From positions 1 through 46,484 of the forward strand of contig CABVBU010000025.1 of NCBI GenBank assembly GCA_902496665.1: a DNA stretch of 46,484 nt. The letters run 5' to 3'. This stretch comes from an uncultured Clostridium sp. GTDB lineage: Bacteria > Bacillota > Clostridia > Lachnospirales > Lachnospiraceae. The notes below the pieces were generated by a model. It was not told the DNA's origin, ran no database searches, and saw only the letters and a program-made list of their open reading frames with translations. Of this stretch, positions 24,300-32,652 are shown one piece after another (position 1 is the stretch's first letter; every line of letters begins with the position of its first letter). The position numbers and the translations under genes were made by a program.

Positions 24300-24322
24300 C
24301 TTTGTCTGTGTAAAAGACAAGG
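24300..24322 (+). other. Hairpin after the HAD gene
   Basis: CTTTGTCT (24300-24307) pairs with AGACAAGG (24315-24322) with one wobble. There is no T-run. It is the only structure between the HAD stop and the 6S RNA promoter. Confidence 0.35.
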
Positions 24323-24418
24323 CAGACAGCACGGCAGGGATCGAAGATACGTTTTACAGCTATGTCGGAAGTTGTAATTATGAGTCGCAGAAAAATACAC
24401 GACACCAGGAAATGGAAC

Positions 24419-24447
24419 TTGAAAAATGATCCGTGATGCGCTATAAT
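24419..24447 (+). promoter_or_regulatory. Strong promoter for the 6S RNA gene
   Basis: TTGAAA (24419-24424), 17 bp and perfect TATAAT (24442-24447). RNA should start near 24454. No ribosome-binding site or frame follows, consistent with a structural RNA. Confidence 0.85.
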
Positions 24448-24453
24448 AGTTCT

Positions 24454-24684
24454 CAGTTAAAGGGAATGTGATTCCTGGGATGTTCGACACTCCTGTCTAT
24501 TTTGAACCTACATTTTGACATACGGGATTCCTAGATCCTTGGACGGATGCCAGGCCTCCATCGAGTGGAAGGCAGATGTTTAAGTGCGGATGCCCACCTA
24601 GCACTGCTAGGCGTCAATTATTCAGGAAACGGCATTTTGGGATTACGAAAGATAAAAAGCAGCGAGAGATCGCTGCTTCTTTTT
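24454..24684 (+). ncRNA. ssrS: Probable 6S RNA
   Basis: A strong promoter and a rho-independent terminator bracket a non-coding ~230-nt transcript. Its 5' part reads ATTCCTGGGATGTTCG, close to the Escherichia coli 6S start (CTCTGAGATGTTCGC), and its 3' part reads ACGGCATTTTGGGATT, matching the 6S end (GCGGCATCTCGGAGATT). The two parts pair as the 6S closing stem: GGGATG (24477-24482) with CATTTT (24633-24638), and ATTCC with GGGAT. Between them are the long arms, a CCTAGC-ACT-GCTAGG hairpin and GCCTCCA/TGGAAGGC. 6S RNA binds sigma-A RNA polymerase in stationary phase. Mature ends are estimates; the core is about 24466-24645. Confidence 0.75.
24657..24684 (+). terminator. Terminator of the 6S RNA gene
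   Basis: AAGCAGCGA (24657-24665) pairs exactly with TCGCTGCTT (24670-24678) over a 4-base loop, followed by CTTTTT. Confidence 0.9.
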
Positions 24685-24752
24685 GTATAGCGGGATATAA
24701 TGTGGCGTTATTTCACATAGATGAACGACGAATGATTTCCGCGCAGGACGGG

Positions 24753-24783
24753 GTTTAGATTCCGCAAATGCTCTTTTCTAAAC
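24753..24783 (+). promoter_or_regulatory. Inverted repeat upstream of the AI-2E permease gene
   Basis: GTTTAGA (24753-24759) and TCTAAAC (24777-24783) are exact reverse complements with 17 bases between. A TATTAT at 24796-24801 could be a -10 box, with no convincing -35. This may be an operator or a hairpin; support is weak. Confidence 0.35.
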
Positions 24784-24870
24784 ATGAGAAGTATGATATT
24801 ATGGGGGCAAACAGGTTTCGATACACATGATATGACTGGAAGAAACAACTGCAAAGGAGAAACTTTTTTT

Positions 24871-26190
24871 ATGAAAAATGAACGGTTCGAACGATACATT
24901 TACATGGGGGTGACGGCAATCCTGGTACTGATCGCAGCGGTGTTCGTCGTCTTTCTGTTTCTGGAAAGGAATGCAGTGTTTGCCTTTCTGGGAAAAGTAC
25001 GGTTTGTCCTTGCACCGGTGATCTACGGCGCTGTACTTGCTTTTTTAATGTCGCCGGTCTATAACTGGTGCTACAATACGGTCGTGTATGTGCACGATGA
25101 CGACAAGGAAAAAGAGGACGAGGAAAAGAAGATCGCGCCAAAGAAACGGTTCAAGAGTGAATCCTTCGGCAATTTCCTTGGAAAAGCCGTTGGAACAGTG
25201 GTAAGTCTTGCGTTTCTGATCGCGGTAGTGGTAAGCCTTTCCAGCATGATCATCCCGCAGCTCTATTCCAGTATCGTGGGGATCATCAACATGATGCCGG
25301 TTTATTTCCAGAACGTGTATGACTGGCTGACGGAATTCTTCGTGAACAACCCGCCGGTGGAGCAGGCGATCTTAAATATTTACGAGCAGTCAGCCCAGTA
25401 TTTTCAGAGTTGGATGGAGACGGACTTGATGTCGAATCTCTCCAATTTCCAGAACTTCCAGAATATTGAGAAGATCGTCGGCGGCGTATCCAGCGGAGTC
25501 ATGAATGTGATCACGCTGACAAAAAACATGCTGATCGGATTGATCGTAATGATCTATCTGTTAAATATCAAGGAATCCCTATCAGCGCAGGGGAAAAAAT
25601 TTATTTATTCTGTTCTTCCACTGAAAGCGGCCAATATCGTTGTGGCTGAATTCCAGTTTATTAAAAAGGCGTTTTCCGGCTTCATTATCGGAAAACTGAT
25701 CGATTCCCTGATCATCGGAATTCTCTGTTTTATCCTGATGCATCTGTTTAAGCTGCCGTATGAGCTGCTGATCAGCGTGATCATCGGAGTGACGAATGTG
25801 ATACCGTTCTTCGGACCATTTATTGGAGCAATTCCGTGTGCGATCCTCGTATTTCTCATCAGTCCGAAACAGTGTCTGTACTTTATCGGTCTGATCCTTG
25901 TGCTCCAGCAGTTTGATGGAAATATTTTGGGACCGAAGATCCTGGGAAATTCCACAGGTGTTTCCAGCTTTGGTGTACTGTTTTCAATCCTGCTGTTCGG
26001 CGGATTGTGCGGATTTGTGGGAATGATCATTGCGGTTCCGTTGATGGCAGTCATCATTCATATCTATAATCAGATTCAGGAATATCTCCTTTCGAAGAAG
26101 AGCCTGAGCATAAAAGAAGAGGACTATGTAAATCTGAAGCGGATCGACGAACAGAGCGGCAAGTATAGAAAACACAGTGACGAACAGTAG
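24871..26190 (+). CDS. AI-2E family transporter (YtvI/TqsA-like)
   Basis: This 439-residue membrane protein belongs to the AI-2E exporter family (PF01594). Eight or so helices are visible, two at the N-terminus (MGVTAILVLIAAVFVVFLFLE and APVIYGAVLAFLMSPVY), a soluble loop, and a C-terminal cluster with the family stretch ISVIIGVTNVIPFFGPFIGAIPCAILVFLISPKQ. Despite the name, members do varied jobs, including Na+/H+ antiport, so the substrate is open. A charged cytoplasmic loop rich in Asp/Glu/Lys (about 72-92) follows helix 2. AAAGGAG lies 11 bases before the ATG at 24871. It is 24 bases from the SpoIID-like gene and likely cotranscribed. Confidence 0.88.
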   Translation: MKNERFERYIYMGVTAILVLIAAVFVVFLFLERNAVFAFLGKVRFVLAPVIYGAVLAFLMSPVYNWCYNTVVYVHDDDKEKEDEEKKIAPKKRFKSESFGNFLGKAVGTVVSLAFLIAVVVSLSSMIIPQLYSSIVGIINMMPVYFQNVYDWLTEFFVNNPPVEQAILNIYEQSAQYFQSWMETDLMSNLSNFQNFQNIEKIVGGVSSGVMNVITLTKNMLIGLIVMIYLLNIKESLSAQGKKFIYSVLPLKAANIVVAEFQFIKKAFSGFIIGKLIDSLIIGILCFILMHLFKLPYELLISVIIGVTNVIPFFGPFIGAIPCAILVFLISPKQCLYFIGLILVLQQFDGNILGPKILGNSTGVSSFGVLFSILLFGGLCGFVGMIIAVPLMAVIIHIYNQIQEYLLSKKSLSIKEEDYVNLKRIDEQSGKYRKHSDEQ

Positions 26191-26214
26191 CTGGTTCTGC
26201 TCGGGAAAGGAACT

Positions 26215-28515
26215 ATGAACGAGAGAAGGAAACTGATAAACTGGATGGTGGGAGTCACGACGTTCATCGTGGCCCTGCTGATCGTGATCGTACTTCTGGA
26301 CAGGGAAGAGGATGGAGTCTCCCTGGCAGCGGCATCCCGGACGGTGGCACTGACGCTGGAATCGGGGGATGGAATTCTTGAAAATGCGCCGGAGACGTCG
26401 AATTTTGATGAAGATCTATCTGACCAGTGGTATGTGAAATATATGGACTACCTCTATGGTCAGGGATATCTTGACAGCGGATCGGTTAAAGCGGACGAGC
26501 GGAGCGCTACGTCCGCAGTTACATACGCGGTTCTTGCGGACTGGGCAAAAAAGGCATCGGAAGAGGGAAAAGGGGAAACAGATGCGCTCCTTTCCTATGT
26601 GGACGCCGGTGAACGGGCGAAAAAGGCGGTCTCCAGTGAGAACTTCTGGAAGTTCTATGACGCGTTCCGTGCGGCGGTGGATCCGGACGGGGCTGTGGCC
26701 GAGGTGGAGACGGACCTTTACGGAACGCCGGACAATGTGGATGGCGCGCCCGCATGGACAGCCTACACGAGGGACGGTATTTTTCAGTTTGAGGGACTTT
26801 ACCTCGACGGATATATTGACCAGAAGATCCGGTTTCTGGCGAGAGACGATGAGATCTTAAAGGTGGAGGAGATGGTCTCGGACGAGATCGTCTACGAGAA
26901 TGCCTGGATCTCGGGATTCTCCGGAAAGACGGTGACGGTCTTTATCGGAAATATCCAGAGGGAATTTCCGGTAAAGGGGGTTTTAAAGGATGAGAGCGAG
27001 ATCTCCGGTCAGATCGGAGATCTGTACTTAAAGGGCGGAACCCCAAAACGGCTGGTGCTGAAGAAGGAGAAGATCACCGGAACGGTCCTTGCGGTCCGCG
27101 ACACGGAGATTGAGATCGACGGCTACGGCAGCGTGCCGCTGGCGGATCAGTTTAAGATCTATCGGACCTACGGTGTTCTCAGGGAACAGCAGAAGAAGGA
27201 TATTCTCGTCGGCTACCACATGCAGGAATTCGTGGTGGCGGATGGAAAGATCTGCGCAGCCCTGACGACGGAGAAACCGGATATCGACATGATCCGCGTG
27301 CTTATCATGACGAATGGATTTAAGTCACTGTTCCATGATACGATCACACTTTCCTGCGATTCCATGGCAGTATTGGAGTACGGAGATGAGAAGGACGCAA
27401 AGACAGAGTCCATCGCGGCAGGGGAGACGGTGACGATAAAACCGGGAGATTCAAGGCTTGCGAGCGGGCGTCTCACATTCCGTTCTGCAAATGAAGGCGG
27501 AATGATCACGGTACACAGTCTGGAGCGCGCCCAGGGAATGCCCGTCTATCCGGGACATATGGAGATCACAGAGGAAAGCGACGGCCTGCTTCTCTTAAAC
27601 GAGGTGGATCTCGAGGAATATTTAAAGCGGGTGACACCGAGCGAGATGCCGCCTACTTATGAGCTGGAGGCGCTGAAGGCCCAGGCAGTCTGCGCGAGAA
27701 CCTACGCATGGCGGCAGATTCAGGGCAATGCCTACTCGACCTACGGTGCCCATGTGGATGACAGCACGAATTTTCAGGTATACAACAATACGCTGACCTT
27801 CGATTCTACAGATACCGCTGTGAATGAGACCTTCGGTCAGCTTCTGGAATACAACGGAGATCCCATCGAGGCGTTCTATTACTCCACATCTGACGGGCAT
27901 GGAACCGACGGAAGTGTGTGGGGAGCTGACGCGTCCAACACGCCGTACCTCAGGGCAGTCATGATCAACGACAAGGCGAAGAAGCTGGATCTGACATCCA
28001 ACGAGTCCTTCGAGAGCTTTATCAAGGACGGGAGCACGGATGCCTATGACTCTGACTTCCCGATGTTCCGCTGGAACACGAAGACCACCAGCACGATCCT
28101 GGACGAAAAGATCGGCGGGGTCGGCAGGATCACGGGACTTACGATCACATCCAGGGGAGCGGGCGGATACGCGAAGACCCTGAAGGTCGTTGGAACGGAA
28201 GGTTCCAAGACATTTTCCGGGCAGAGCAGGATCCGCAGCATTCTCGGAAACGCATCACTTGTATACAACAGGAAAGATGGATCCACATCCACAGGATGGG
28301 ATACGCTTCCCAGCGGTTTCATCTATATCGAGAACAACGGAACCGATGAGAATCAGGTGACGACCTTCACGATCTACGGAGGCGGCTTTGGACACGGTGT
28401 CGGCATGAGCCAGAACGGTGCCCAGGGCATGGCAAAGCAGGGAAAGACCTGCCAGGAGATTTTAAAGTTCTTCTATGACGGGTGCGGGCTGATGGATATC
28501 AGTGAAGTGAATTAA
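26215..28515 (+). CDS. Large SpoIID/LytB-domain protein with N-terminal anchor and extra domain
   Basis: This 766-residue protein has one N-terminal transmembrane segment (about 10-28), an unrecognised outer region (about 30-430), and a C-terminal SpoIID domain (about 440-760). The domain carries VTPSEMPPTYELEALKAQAVCARTYAW, with Glu477 as the likely catalytic residue of a lytic transglycosylase, and the closing GGGFGHGVGMSQNGAQGMAKQGKT motif. B. subtilis SpoIID is only about 340 residues, so this protein is more than twice as long. The N-terminal region contains beta-rich stretches (KTVTVFIGNIQREFPVKGVL) suggesting small SH3-like or barrel folds. It follows an AI-2E gene, not sporulation genes. 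A wall-cleaving role outside sporulation is plausible but not shown. Confidence 0.87.
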   Translation: MNERRKLINWMVGVTTFIVALLIVIVLLDREEDGVSLAAASRTVALTLESGDGILENAPETSNFDEDLSDQWYVKYMDYLYGQGYLDSGSVKADERSATSAVTYAVLADWAKKASEEGKGETDALLSYVDAGERAKKAVSSENFWKFYDAFRAAVDPDGAVAEVETDLYGTPDNVDGAPAWTAYTRDGIFQFEGLYLDGYIDQKIRFLARDDEILKVEEMVSDEIVYENAWISGFSGKTVTVFIGNIQREFPVKGVLKDESEISGQIGDLYLKGGTPKRLVLKKEKITGTVLAVRDTEIEIDGYGSVPLADQFKIYRTYGVLREQQKKDILVGYHMQEFVVADGKICAALTTEKPDIDMIRVLIMTNGFKSLFHDTITLSCDSMAVLEYGDEKDAKTESIAAGETVTIKPGDSRLASGRLTFRSANEGGMITVHSLERAQGMPVYPGHMEITEESDGLLLLNEVDLEEYLKRVTPSEMPPTYELEALKAQAVCARTYAWRQIQGNAYSTYGAHVDDSTNFQVYNNTLTFDSTDTAVNETFGQLLEYNGDPIEAFYYSTSDGHGTDGSVWGADASNTPYLRAVMINDKAKKLDLTSNESFESFIKDGSTDAYDSDFPMFRWNTKTTSTILDEKIGGVGRITGLTITSRGAGGYAKTLKVVGTEGSKTFSGQSRIRSILGNASLVYNRKDGSTSTGWDTLPSGFIYIENNGTDENQVTTFTIYGGGFGHGVGMSQNGAQGMAKQGKTCQEILKFFYDGCGLMDISEVN

Positions 28516-28531
28516 TTGAATATGAAAAATA

Positions 28532-28597
28532 AACAGCTCTGTGCAGCAGTTAAATGGAAAAGTGGATTTCGTTTGGCAGCGGCGCAGGGCTGTTTTG
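28532..28597 (+). terminator. Long imperfect hairpin after the SpoIID-like gene
   Basis: A 16-base arm at 28532-28547 (AACAGCTCTGTGCAGC) pairs with GCGGCGCAGGGCTGTT (28579-28594) with two G-T wobbles and one mismatch. The loop is 31 bases and TT follows. It is probably the SpoIID-like gene's own terminator, about 50 bases ahead of a second, stronger one. Confidence 0.55.
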
Positions 28598-28650
28598 ATC
28601 TTGAATAAGTTTTGGGAGAGTTCTTACGAAGGAAAGAAAAGTTAAGGAAA

Positions 28651-28690
28651 AAGCCCGTGAAAGCAAGAGCAGTACTTTCACGGGCTTTTT
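28651..28690. terminator. Bidirectional terminator between the SpoIID-like gene and pfp
   Basis: AAGCCCGTGAAAG (28651-28663) is the exact reverse complement of CTTTCACGGGCTT (28675-28687), flanked by an A-run on the left and TTTTT on the right. It serves the two convergent genes. Confidence 0.9.
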
Positions 28691-28737
28691 CTGAAGAGTT
28701 TTGTTAAAATTCGCGGTTATGGGTGATAATACCAAAC

Positions 28738-29952
28738 TTACTTTCTGTACAGGTATTTCGGCACGCCGTTCTCCATCACGCGCTTCGGCTCGCCCTGGAT
28801 CAGCGGGAGAGCGTAGGCTAAGAAGTCATCGGTGATATCGTTTCCTGCCGCGTTGATCCATTCCTTCGGGAATTTCTTTTCCTGGTTGCAGATGAGGCTT
28901 ACATCCTCAGGTGTGCAGTGCATCTTGTACGGCATGTCGGAGTCACGCTTGAAGGCGATCATCTTCTTTGTCTCCCCGGCGAGAACTGCCTTCACACCGG
29001 CAGCGCCTGCCATGGCTGCTTCCTCGATATCTGTCTCGGATACCATCATGCCGCTGCAGCGCTGGTTGACGTTTAACTCGATGGAGCGGACTTTCACGCC
29101 GAACTTGTCGCGCACAAAGCTTTCCAAGACCTCACCGCAGCCGGTGAGCATCTTGTGACCGAAGGAGTCGAGCTTCGCTGCGTCGGAGTACTCGCAGACA
29201 AAGGTGCCGCCCTCATCGGCAATTCCCTCGGAGACGCAGACAACGAGGTTCGGGGATTTCTTGAATGCAGCGTCCAGGTCATTGTAGAACTGCTCTAAGG
29301 AGAACGGAGTCTCCGGGAGATAGATAAGGCATGGGTTGTCGCCTTCATATTTTCTTGCAAGCCGGGAAGCAGCGGTGAGCCATCCTGCGTGGCGTCCCAT
29401 GATCTCGACGATGGTGACGGATCTCTGCTGATAGACGGAGGCGTCGAGGACGATCTCGCGGACGGTGGAGGCAACATACTTTGCGGCGCTTCCGAAGCCC
29501 GGTGTGTGGTCGGTGAGGACAAGATCATTGTCGATGGTCTTCGGGATTCCGATGAATTTCACATCGCTTCCGATCTTCTCCGCGTAGCGGGAGAGCTTGT
29601 CCACGGTATCCATGGAGTCGTTTCCGCCCACATAGAGGAAGTATCCGATGTTCATCTCACGGAAGTTATCGAAGATTGCAGGGTAAACTTCGCTGTCTAA
29701 ATCTGCCGGAAGTTTATAACGGCAGGAACCAAGGTATGCGGCCGGAGTGAGCTTTAAGAGCTCAAGTTCCTCGTCAGAGAGGTCCGTGGAAAGGTCCATC
29801 ACATGGTCGGCGAGGAATCCCTCGATTCCATTGATCATTCCGAGAACATGTCCGTCCGTGCCGGATTCCTTGAATGCTTTTACCGCACCATAAAGGCTCG
29901 CGTTGATGACGGCGGTAGGTCCGCCGGACTGTCCGATTACAAGATTTTTCAT
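28738..29952 (-). CDS. pfp: Phosphofructokinase, predicted diphosphate-dependent
   Basis: This 404-residue enzyme phosphorylates fructose 6-phosphate. The phosphate-donor site reads GGNDS where ATP enzymes have GGDGS, and the next motif is PKTIDND where ATP enzymes have PGTIDND. Asp at the second-to-last position of the first motif and Lys in the second are the known marks of PPi-using enzymes, so reversible PPi-dependent glycolysis is predicted. The Asn in place of the first Asp is typical of this ~400-residue subgroup. MKNLVIGQSGGPTAVINASL is the expected N-terminus, so I start at 29952. A longer frame has no support. It has its own promoter and a shared terminator. Confidence 0.88.
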   Translation of the reverse strand: MKNLVIGQSGGPTAVINASLYGAVKAFKESGTDGHVLGMINGIEGFLADHVMDLSTDLSDEELELLKLTPAAYLGSCRYKLPADLDSEVYPAIFDNFREMNIGYFLYVGGNDSMDTVDKLSRYAEKIGSDVKFIGIPKTIDNDLVLTDHTPGFGSAAKYVASTVREIVLDASVYQQRSVTIVEIMGRHAGWLTAASRLARKYEGDNPCLIYLPETPFSLEQFYNDLDAAFKKSPNLVVCVSEGIADEGGTFVCEYSDAAKLDSFGHKMLTGCGEVLESFVRDKFGVKVRSIELNVNQRCSGMMVSETDIEEAAMAGAAGVKAVLAGETKKMIAFKRDSDMPYKMHCTPEDVSLICNQEKKFPKEWINAAGNDITDDFLAYALPLIQGEPKRVMENGVPKYLYRK

Positions 29953-29992
29953 AATTTCTGTATTCTCCAATCTGAATGTATTCCGTAAACTT

Positions 29993-30021
29993 ATTATAAA
30001 AAAATGTGTATGGAAAATCAA
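29993..30021 (-). promoter_or_regulatory. Promoter for pfp
   Basis: On the - strand, TTGATT (30016-30021), 17 bp and a perfect TATAAT (29993-29998), about 35 bases upstream of the start codon plus ribosome-binding site GGAGA. Confidence 0.75.
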
Positions 30022-30103
30022 TGACGAATGTATAAAAACGAAAAAACAGGCAATCCTATGACCAGTACCAAAGAAAAAGATTAATACTTATCCTCCCCTT
30101 TTT

Positions 30104-30151
30104 AGTACCCTGTTCGCTGCCCCTATAGAGACAGCGGGCGGGGTACTTTTT
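30104..30151 (+). terminator. Terminator-like hairpin between pfp and the oleate hydratase gene
   Basis: AGTACCC (30104-30110) pairs with GGGTACT (30141-30147), with an inner CGCTG/CAGCG stem, and TTTTT follows. It is oriented + but lies upstream of the hydratase promoter and downstream of no + strand gene, so it would end either a short unseen RNA or read-through against pfp. Confidence 0.65.
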
Positions 30152-30235
30152 GAATGAAAATCAGAAAAAAGGAGAAGATAAAAGGCGGGGAGCGCAGAAA
30201 AAAACTTTTGCGTTCAAAATATTTGAATGGAAAGC

Positions 30236-30293
30236 TTGACAAAGCCCGCGGAAAGGATTACTATCAGAAATAGTGATATAGTTATGAAAACTA
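30236..30293 (+). promoter_or_regulatory. Promoter and possible operator of the oleate hydratase gene
   Basis: Perfect TTGACA (30236-30241), 17 bp and TACTAT (30259-30264). An inverted repeat TAGTT-ATGAA-AACTA (30279-30293) covers bases just after the expected RNA start, a usual repressor position. The promoter is well supported; the operator is inference. Confidence 0.65.
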
Positions 30294-30343
30294 CATGATG
30301 CAGAACACAGAAACGAAATAAACAGGAAAGGAAACCAGAAACG

Positions 30344-32314
30344 ATGAGCAAAAAAGGATGGAAAGCCGGAGCAGTTCTGGCGGCCGGAGCTGGAATCACA
30401 GCGGTACTCGCGGCGAAGAAGCGCGGAAACATGGAAATGGATAAGATGAAAAAGGCTTCCCATGGAAGCAGATCCGATTACCGCAACACAGAACTCGGAA
30501 AAAATGATAAGAACAGCAAGGGAATCTACTACACAAACGGAAACTACGAGGCGTTCGCCCGCCCGGAGAAACCGGCGGGAATCGAGGAGAAGTCCGCGTA
30601 CCTTGTGGGAAGCGGTCTCGCGTCCCTGGCGGCGGCATGCTTTCTCGTCCGCGACGCCCAGATGCCGGGAAAGAACATCCACATCTTAGAGGCGATGGAT
30701 ATCGCCGGCGGTGCCTGCGACGGAATCGATGATCCGACAAGAGGATATGTGATGCGCGGTGGCCGCGAAATGGAGGATCATTTCGAGTGCCTCTGGGATC
30801 TGTTCCACAGCATCCCGTCCCTGGAGGTTCCAGGCGCGTCCGTTCTCGATGAGTATTACTGGTTAAACAAGCATGACCCGAACTATTCTCTCTGTCGTGC
30901 CACAGAGCGCCGCGGCGAGGATGCCCACACGGACGGAAAGTTCGGTCTGAGCCAGAAGGGCAGTATGGAGATCATGAAGCTCTTCTTCACGAAGGATGAG
31001 GATCTCTATGACAAGACCATCGAGGATGTGTTCGATGACGAGGTATTCGGCTCCCAATTCTGGCTTTACTGGAGAACCATGTTCGCCTTTGAAAACTGGC
31101 ACAGCGCCCTGGAGATGAAGCGGTACTTCCAGAGATTTATCCACCATATCGGCGGCCTTCCGGACTTCTCCGCTCTGAAATTCACCCGCTACAACCAGTA
31201 CGAATCCCTGATTCTGCCGATGCAGAAATACCTGGAGGCGGCAGGCGTGGAGTTTCGGTTTGGCACAGAGGTCACAAACGTCCGCTTTGAGATCAAGGAC
31301 GGAAAGAAGACGGCCCGCGCTATCGAGTGCCGCACGAAGAACGGGGACACGGAGATCCCGCTGACGGAAAAGGACCTTGTCTTTATCACAAATGGAAGCT
31401 GCACAGAAGGGACGATCTACGGTGACCAGAACCACGCGCCGGTGGGTGACGCGGAAGTGAGAAGCAGTGGCTGCTGGAGTCTCTGGAAGAAAATTGCGGT
31501 GCAGGATCCGTCCTTCGGCCATCCGGAAAAATTCTGCTCCGATATCGAGAAGACGAACTGGGAGTCTGCGACGGTCACCACTGCAAATGAGGAGATCATC
31601 GACCAGATCAAGAAAATCTGCAAGCGCGATCCGAGGACAGGAAAAGTCGTTACCGGCGGTATCGTGAGCTGCCGCGATTCCAAGTGGCTTTTGAGCTGGA
31701 CCATCAACCGCCAGGGACAGTTCAAGAATCAGAAGAAGGACGAGGTGTGTGTATGGGTATACAGCCTGTTCACCGATGTTCCGGGCGACTATGTGAAGAA
31801 ACCCATGAAGGAGTGTACCGGTAAGGAGATCACCGCCGAGTGGCTGTATCATCTCGGAATCCCGGTGGAGGACATCGGGAGACTGGCAGGAGAAGAGTGC
31901 AACTGCACGCCGACCATGATGCCATATATCACAGCGTTCTTTATGCCGAGAGCTGCCGGAGACCGCCCGGATGTAATTCCGGACGGATCTGTAAACGCCG
32001 CTTTCCTCGGACAGTTTGCAGAGACTCCGAGAGATACGATCTTCACCACAGAGTACTCTGTCCGTACTGCCATGGAGGCAGTATACGGACTCTGCGGAGT
32101 GGACCGCGGTGTGCCGGAGGTATGGGGCAGTGTCTACGATGTGAGAGAGCTCCTGGACAGCACGGTGAAACTCATGGACGGAAAGTCCCCGCTGGAGATG
32201 AAGCTTCCGATGCCGTTTGAGATGTTGAAAAAGCCGCTGCTCCGAAAGATCGATAAGACGATCATTGGAAAACTTCTGCGGGATCACGATGTCCTTAAGG
32301 ACTGGATGCTGTAG
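30344..32314 (+). CDS. ohyA: Oleate hydratase with N-terminal hydrophobic extension
   Basis: This 656-residue FAD enzyme adds water to the cis-9 double bond of oleic acid, forming 10-hydroxystearate; in gut bacteria this detoxifies host and dietary fatty acids. The dinucleotide motif is GSGLASLAAA (about 89-98). The catalytic-glutamate segment GGREMEDHFECLWDLFHSIPSLE is highly conserved. Known enzymes begin near the YYTNGNYEAFARPEKP segment (residue 62 here) and have about 570-590 residues. This one adds about 60 residues with a small hydrophobic stretch (GAVLAAGAGITAVLAA, 9-24) and a basic flank, which suggests a membrane anchor. AAAGGA precedes the ATG and no nearer in-frame start has a site. 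Confidence 0.92.
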   Translation: MSKKGWKAGAVLAAGAGITAVLAAKKRGNMEMDKMKKASHGSRSDYRNTELGKNDKNSKGIYYTNGNYEAFARPEKPAGIEEKSAYLVGSGLASLAAACFLVRDAQMPGKNIHILEAMDIAGGACDGIDDPTRGYVMRGGREMEDHFECLWDLFHSIPSLEVPGASVLDEYYWLNKHDPNYSLCRATERRGEDAHTDGKFGLSQKGSMEIMKLFFTKDEDLYDKTIEDVFDDEVFGSQFWLYWRTMFAFENWHSALEMKRYFQRFIHHIGGLPDFSALKFTRYNQYESLILPMQKYLEAAGVEFRFGTEVTNVRFEIKDGKKTARAIECRTKNGDTEIPLTEKDLVFITNGSCTEGTIYGDQNHAPVGDAEVRSSGCWSLWKKIAVQDPSFGHPEKFCSDIEKTNWESATVTTANEEIIDQIKKICKRDPRTGKVVTGGIVSCRDSKWLLSWTINRQGQFKNQKKDEVCVWVYSLFTDVPGDYVKKPMKECTGKEITAEWLYHLGIPVEDIGRLAGEECNCTPTMMPYITAFFMPRAAGDRPDVIPDGSVNAAFLGQFAETPRDTIFTTEYSVRTAMEAVYGLCGVDRGVPEVWGSVYDVRELLDSTVKLMDGKSPLEMKLPMPFEMLKKPLLRKIDKTIIGKLLRDHDVLKDWML

Positions 32315-32652
32315 AGGCGCGGTGCGCGGATAAAATGGATATATGAGAATATAATGAAAATGCCGGAAATGGGAAGCTGCCTGTTTCCGGTATTTTTATG
32401 CCTGAATATGCTGAGATTTTTTGCGAAAAGGGGAGAGCCGCTGTACCTTCTATTTTCCTCCTGTTTGTTTTAAGAATTCGTAAGGGAAAAGAAATGGATT
32501 CCTTTGAGCGTATGCAGTAAGATAAGGATGTAAAAAGAAATAGTCCAGATACAGGTAAACTTCAGCTGCAAAGGGAAGCAGAACATGAATGCCGCATGTC
32601 TGCGGCAGATAAAATCGAGCGGTTATAAGAATTGATAAAGAGGGGGAAAAGT
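32315..32652. other. ohyA to DUF3298 intergenic region
   Basis: No gene is seen. It contains the ohyA terminator (32357-32397). Nearer the next gene, two overlapping hairpins exclude each other: CAGA-A-CATG with CATGTCTG, and TGCCGC (32590-32595) with GCGGCA (32602-32607). No convincing promoter for the downstream lipoprotein was found; the stretch is otherwise A-rich. Confidence 0.4.
32357..32397. terminator. Terminator after ohyA
   Basis: AAAATGCCGGAAA (32357-32369) pairs with TTTCCGGTATTTT (32384-32396) with one wobble, ending in Ts. Confidence 0.85.

Noticed and set aside
24803..24823. GGGGGCAAACAGGTTTCGAT, similar to the 5' end of tmRNA
   Set aside because: tmRNA needs about 350 nt with a tag frame and a tRNA-like 3' end. 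The following sequence is the AI-2E gene leader and coding region. The similarity is about 15 bases and probably chance.
30863..32287. 474-residue open frame antisense to the oleate hydratase gene
   Set aside because: It is the shadow of a GC-biased, well-conserved gene. It has no ribosome-binding site, shows no recognisable domain, and is rich in His/Arg/Leu as expected for antisense frames.
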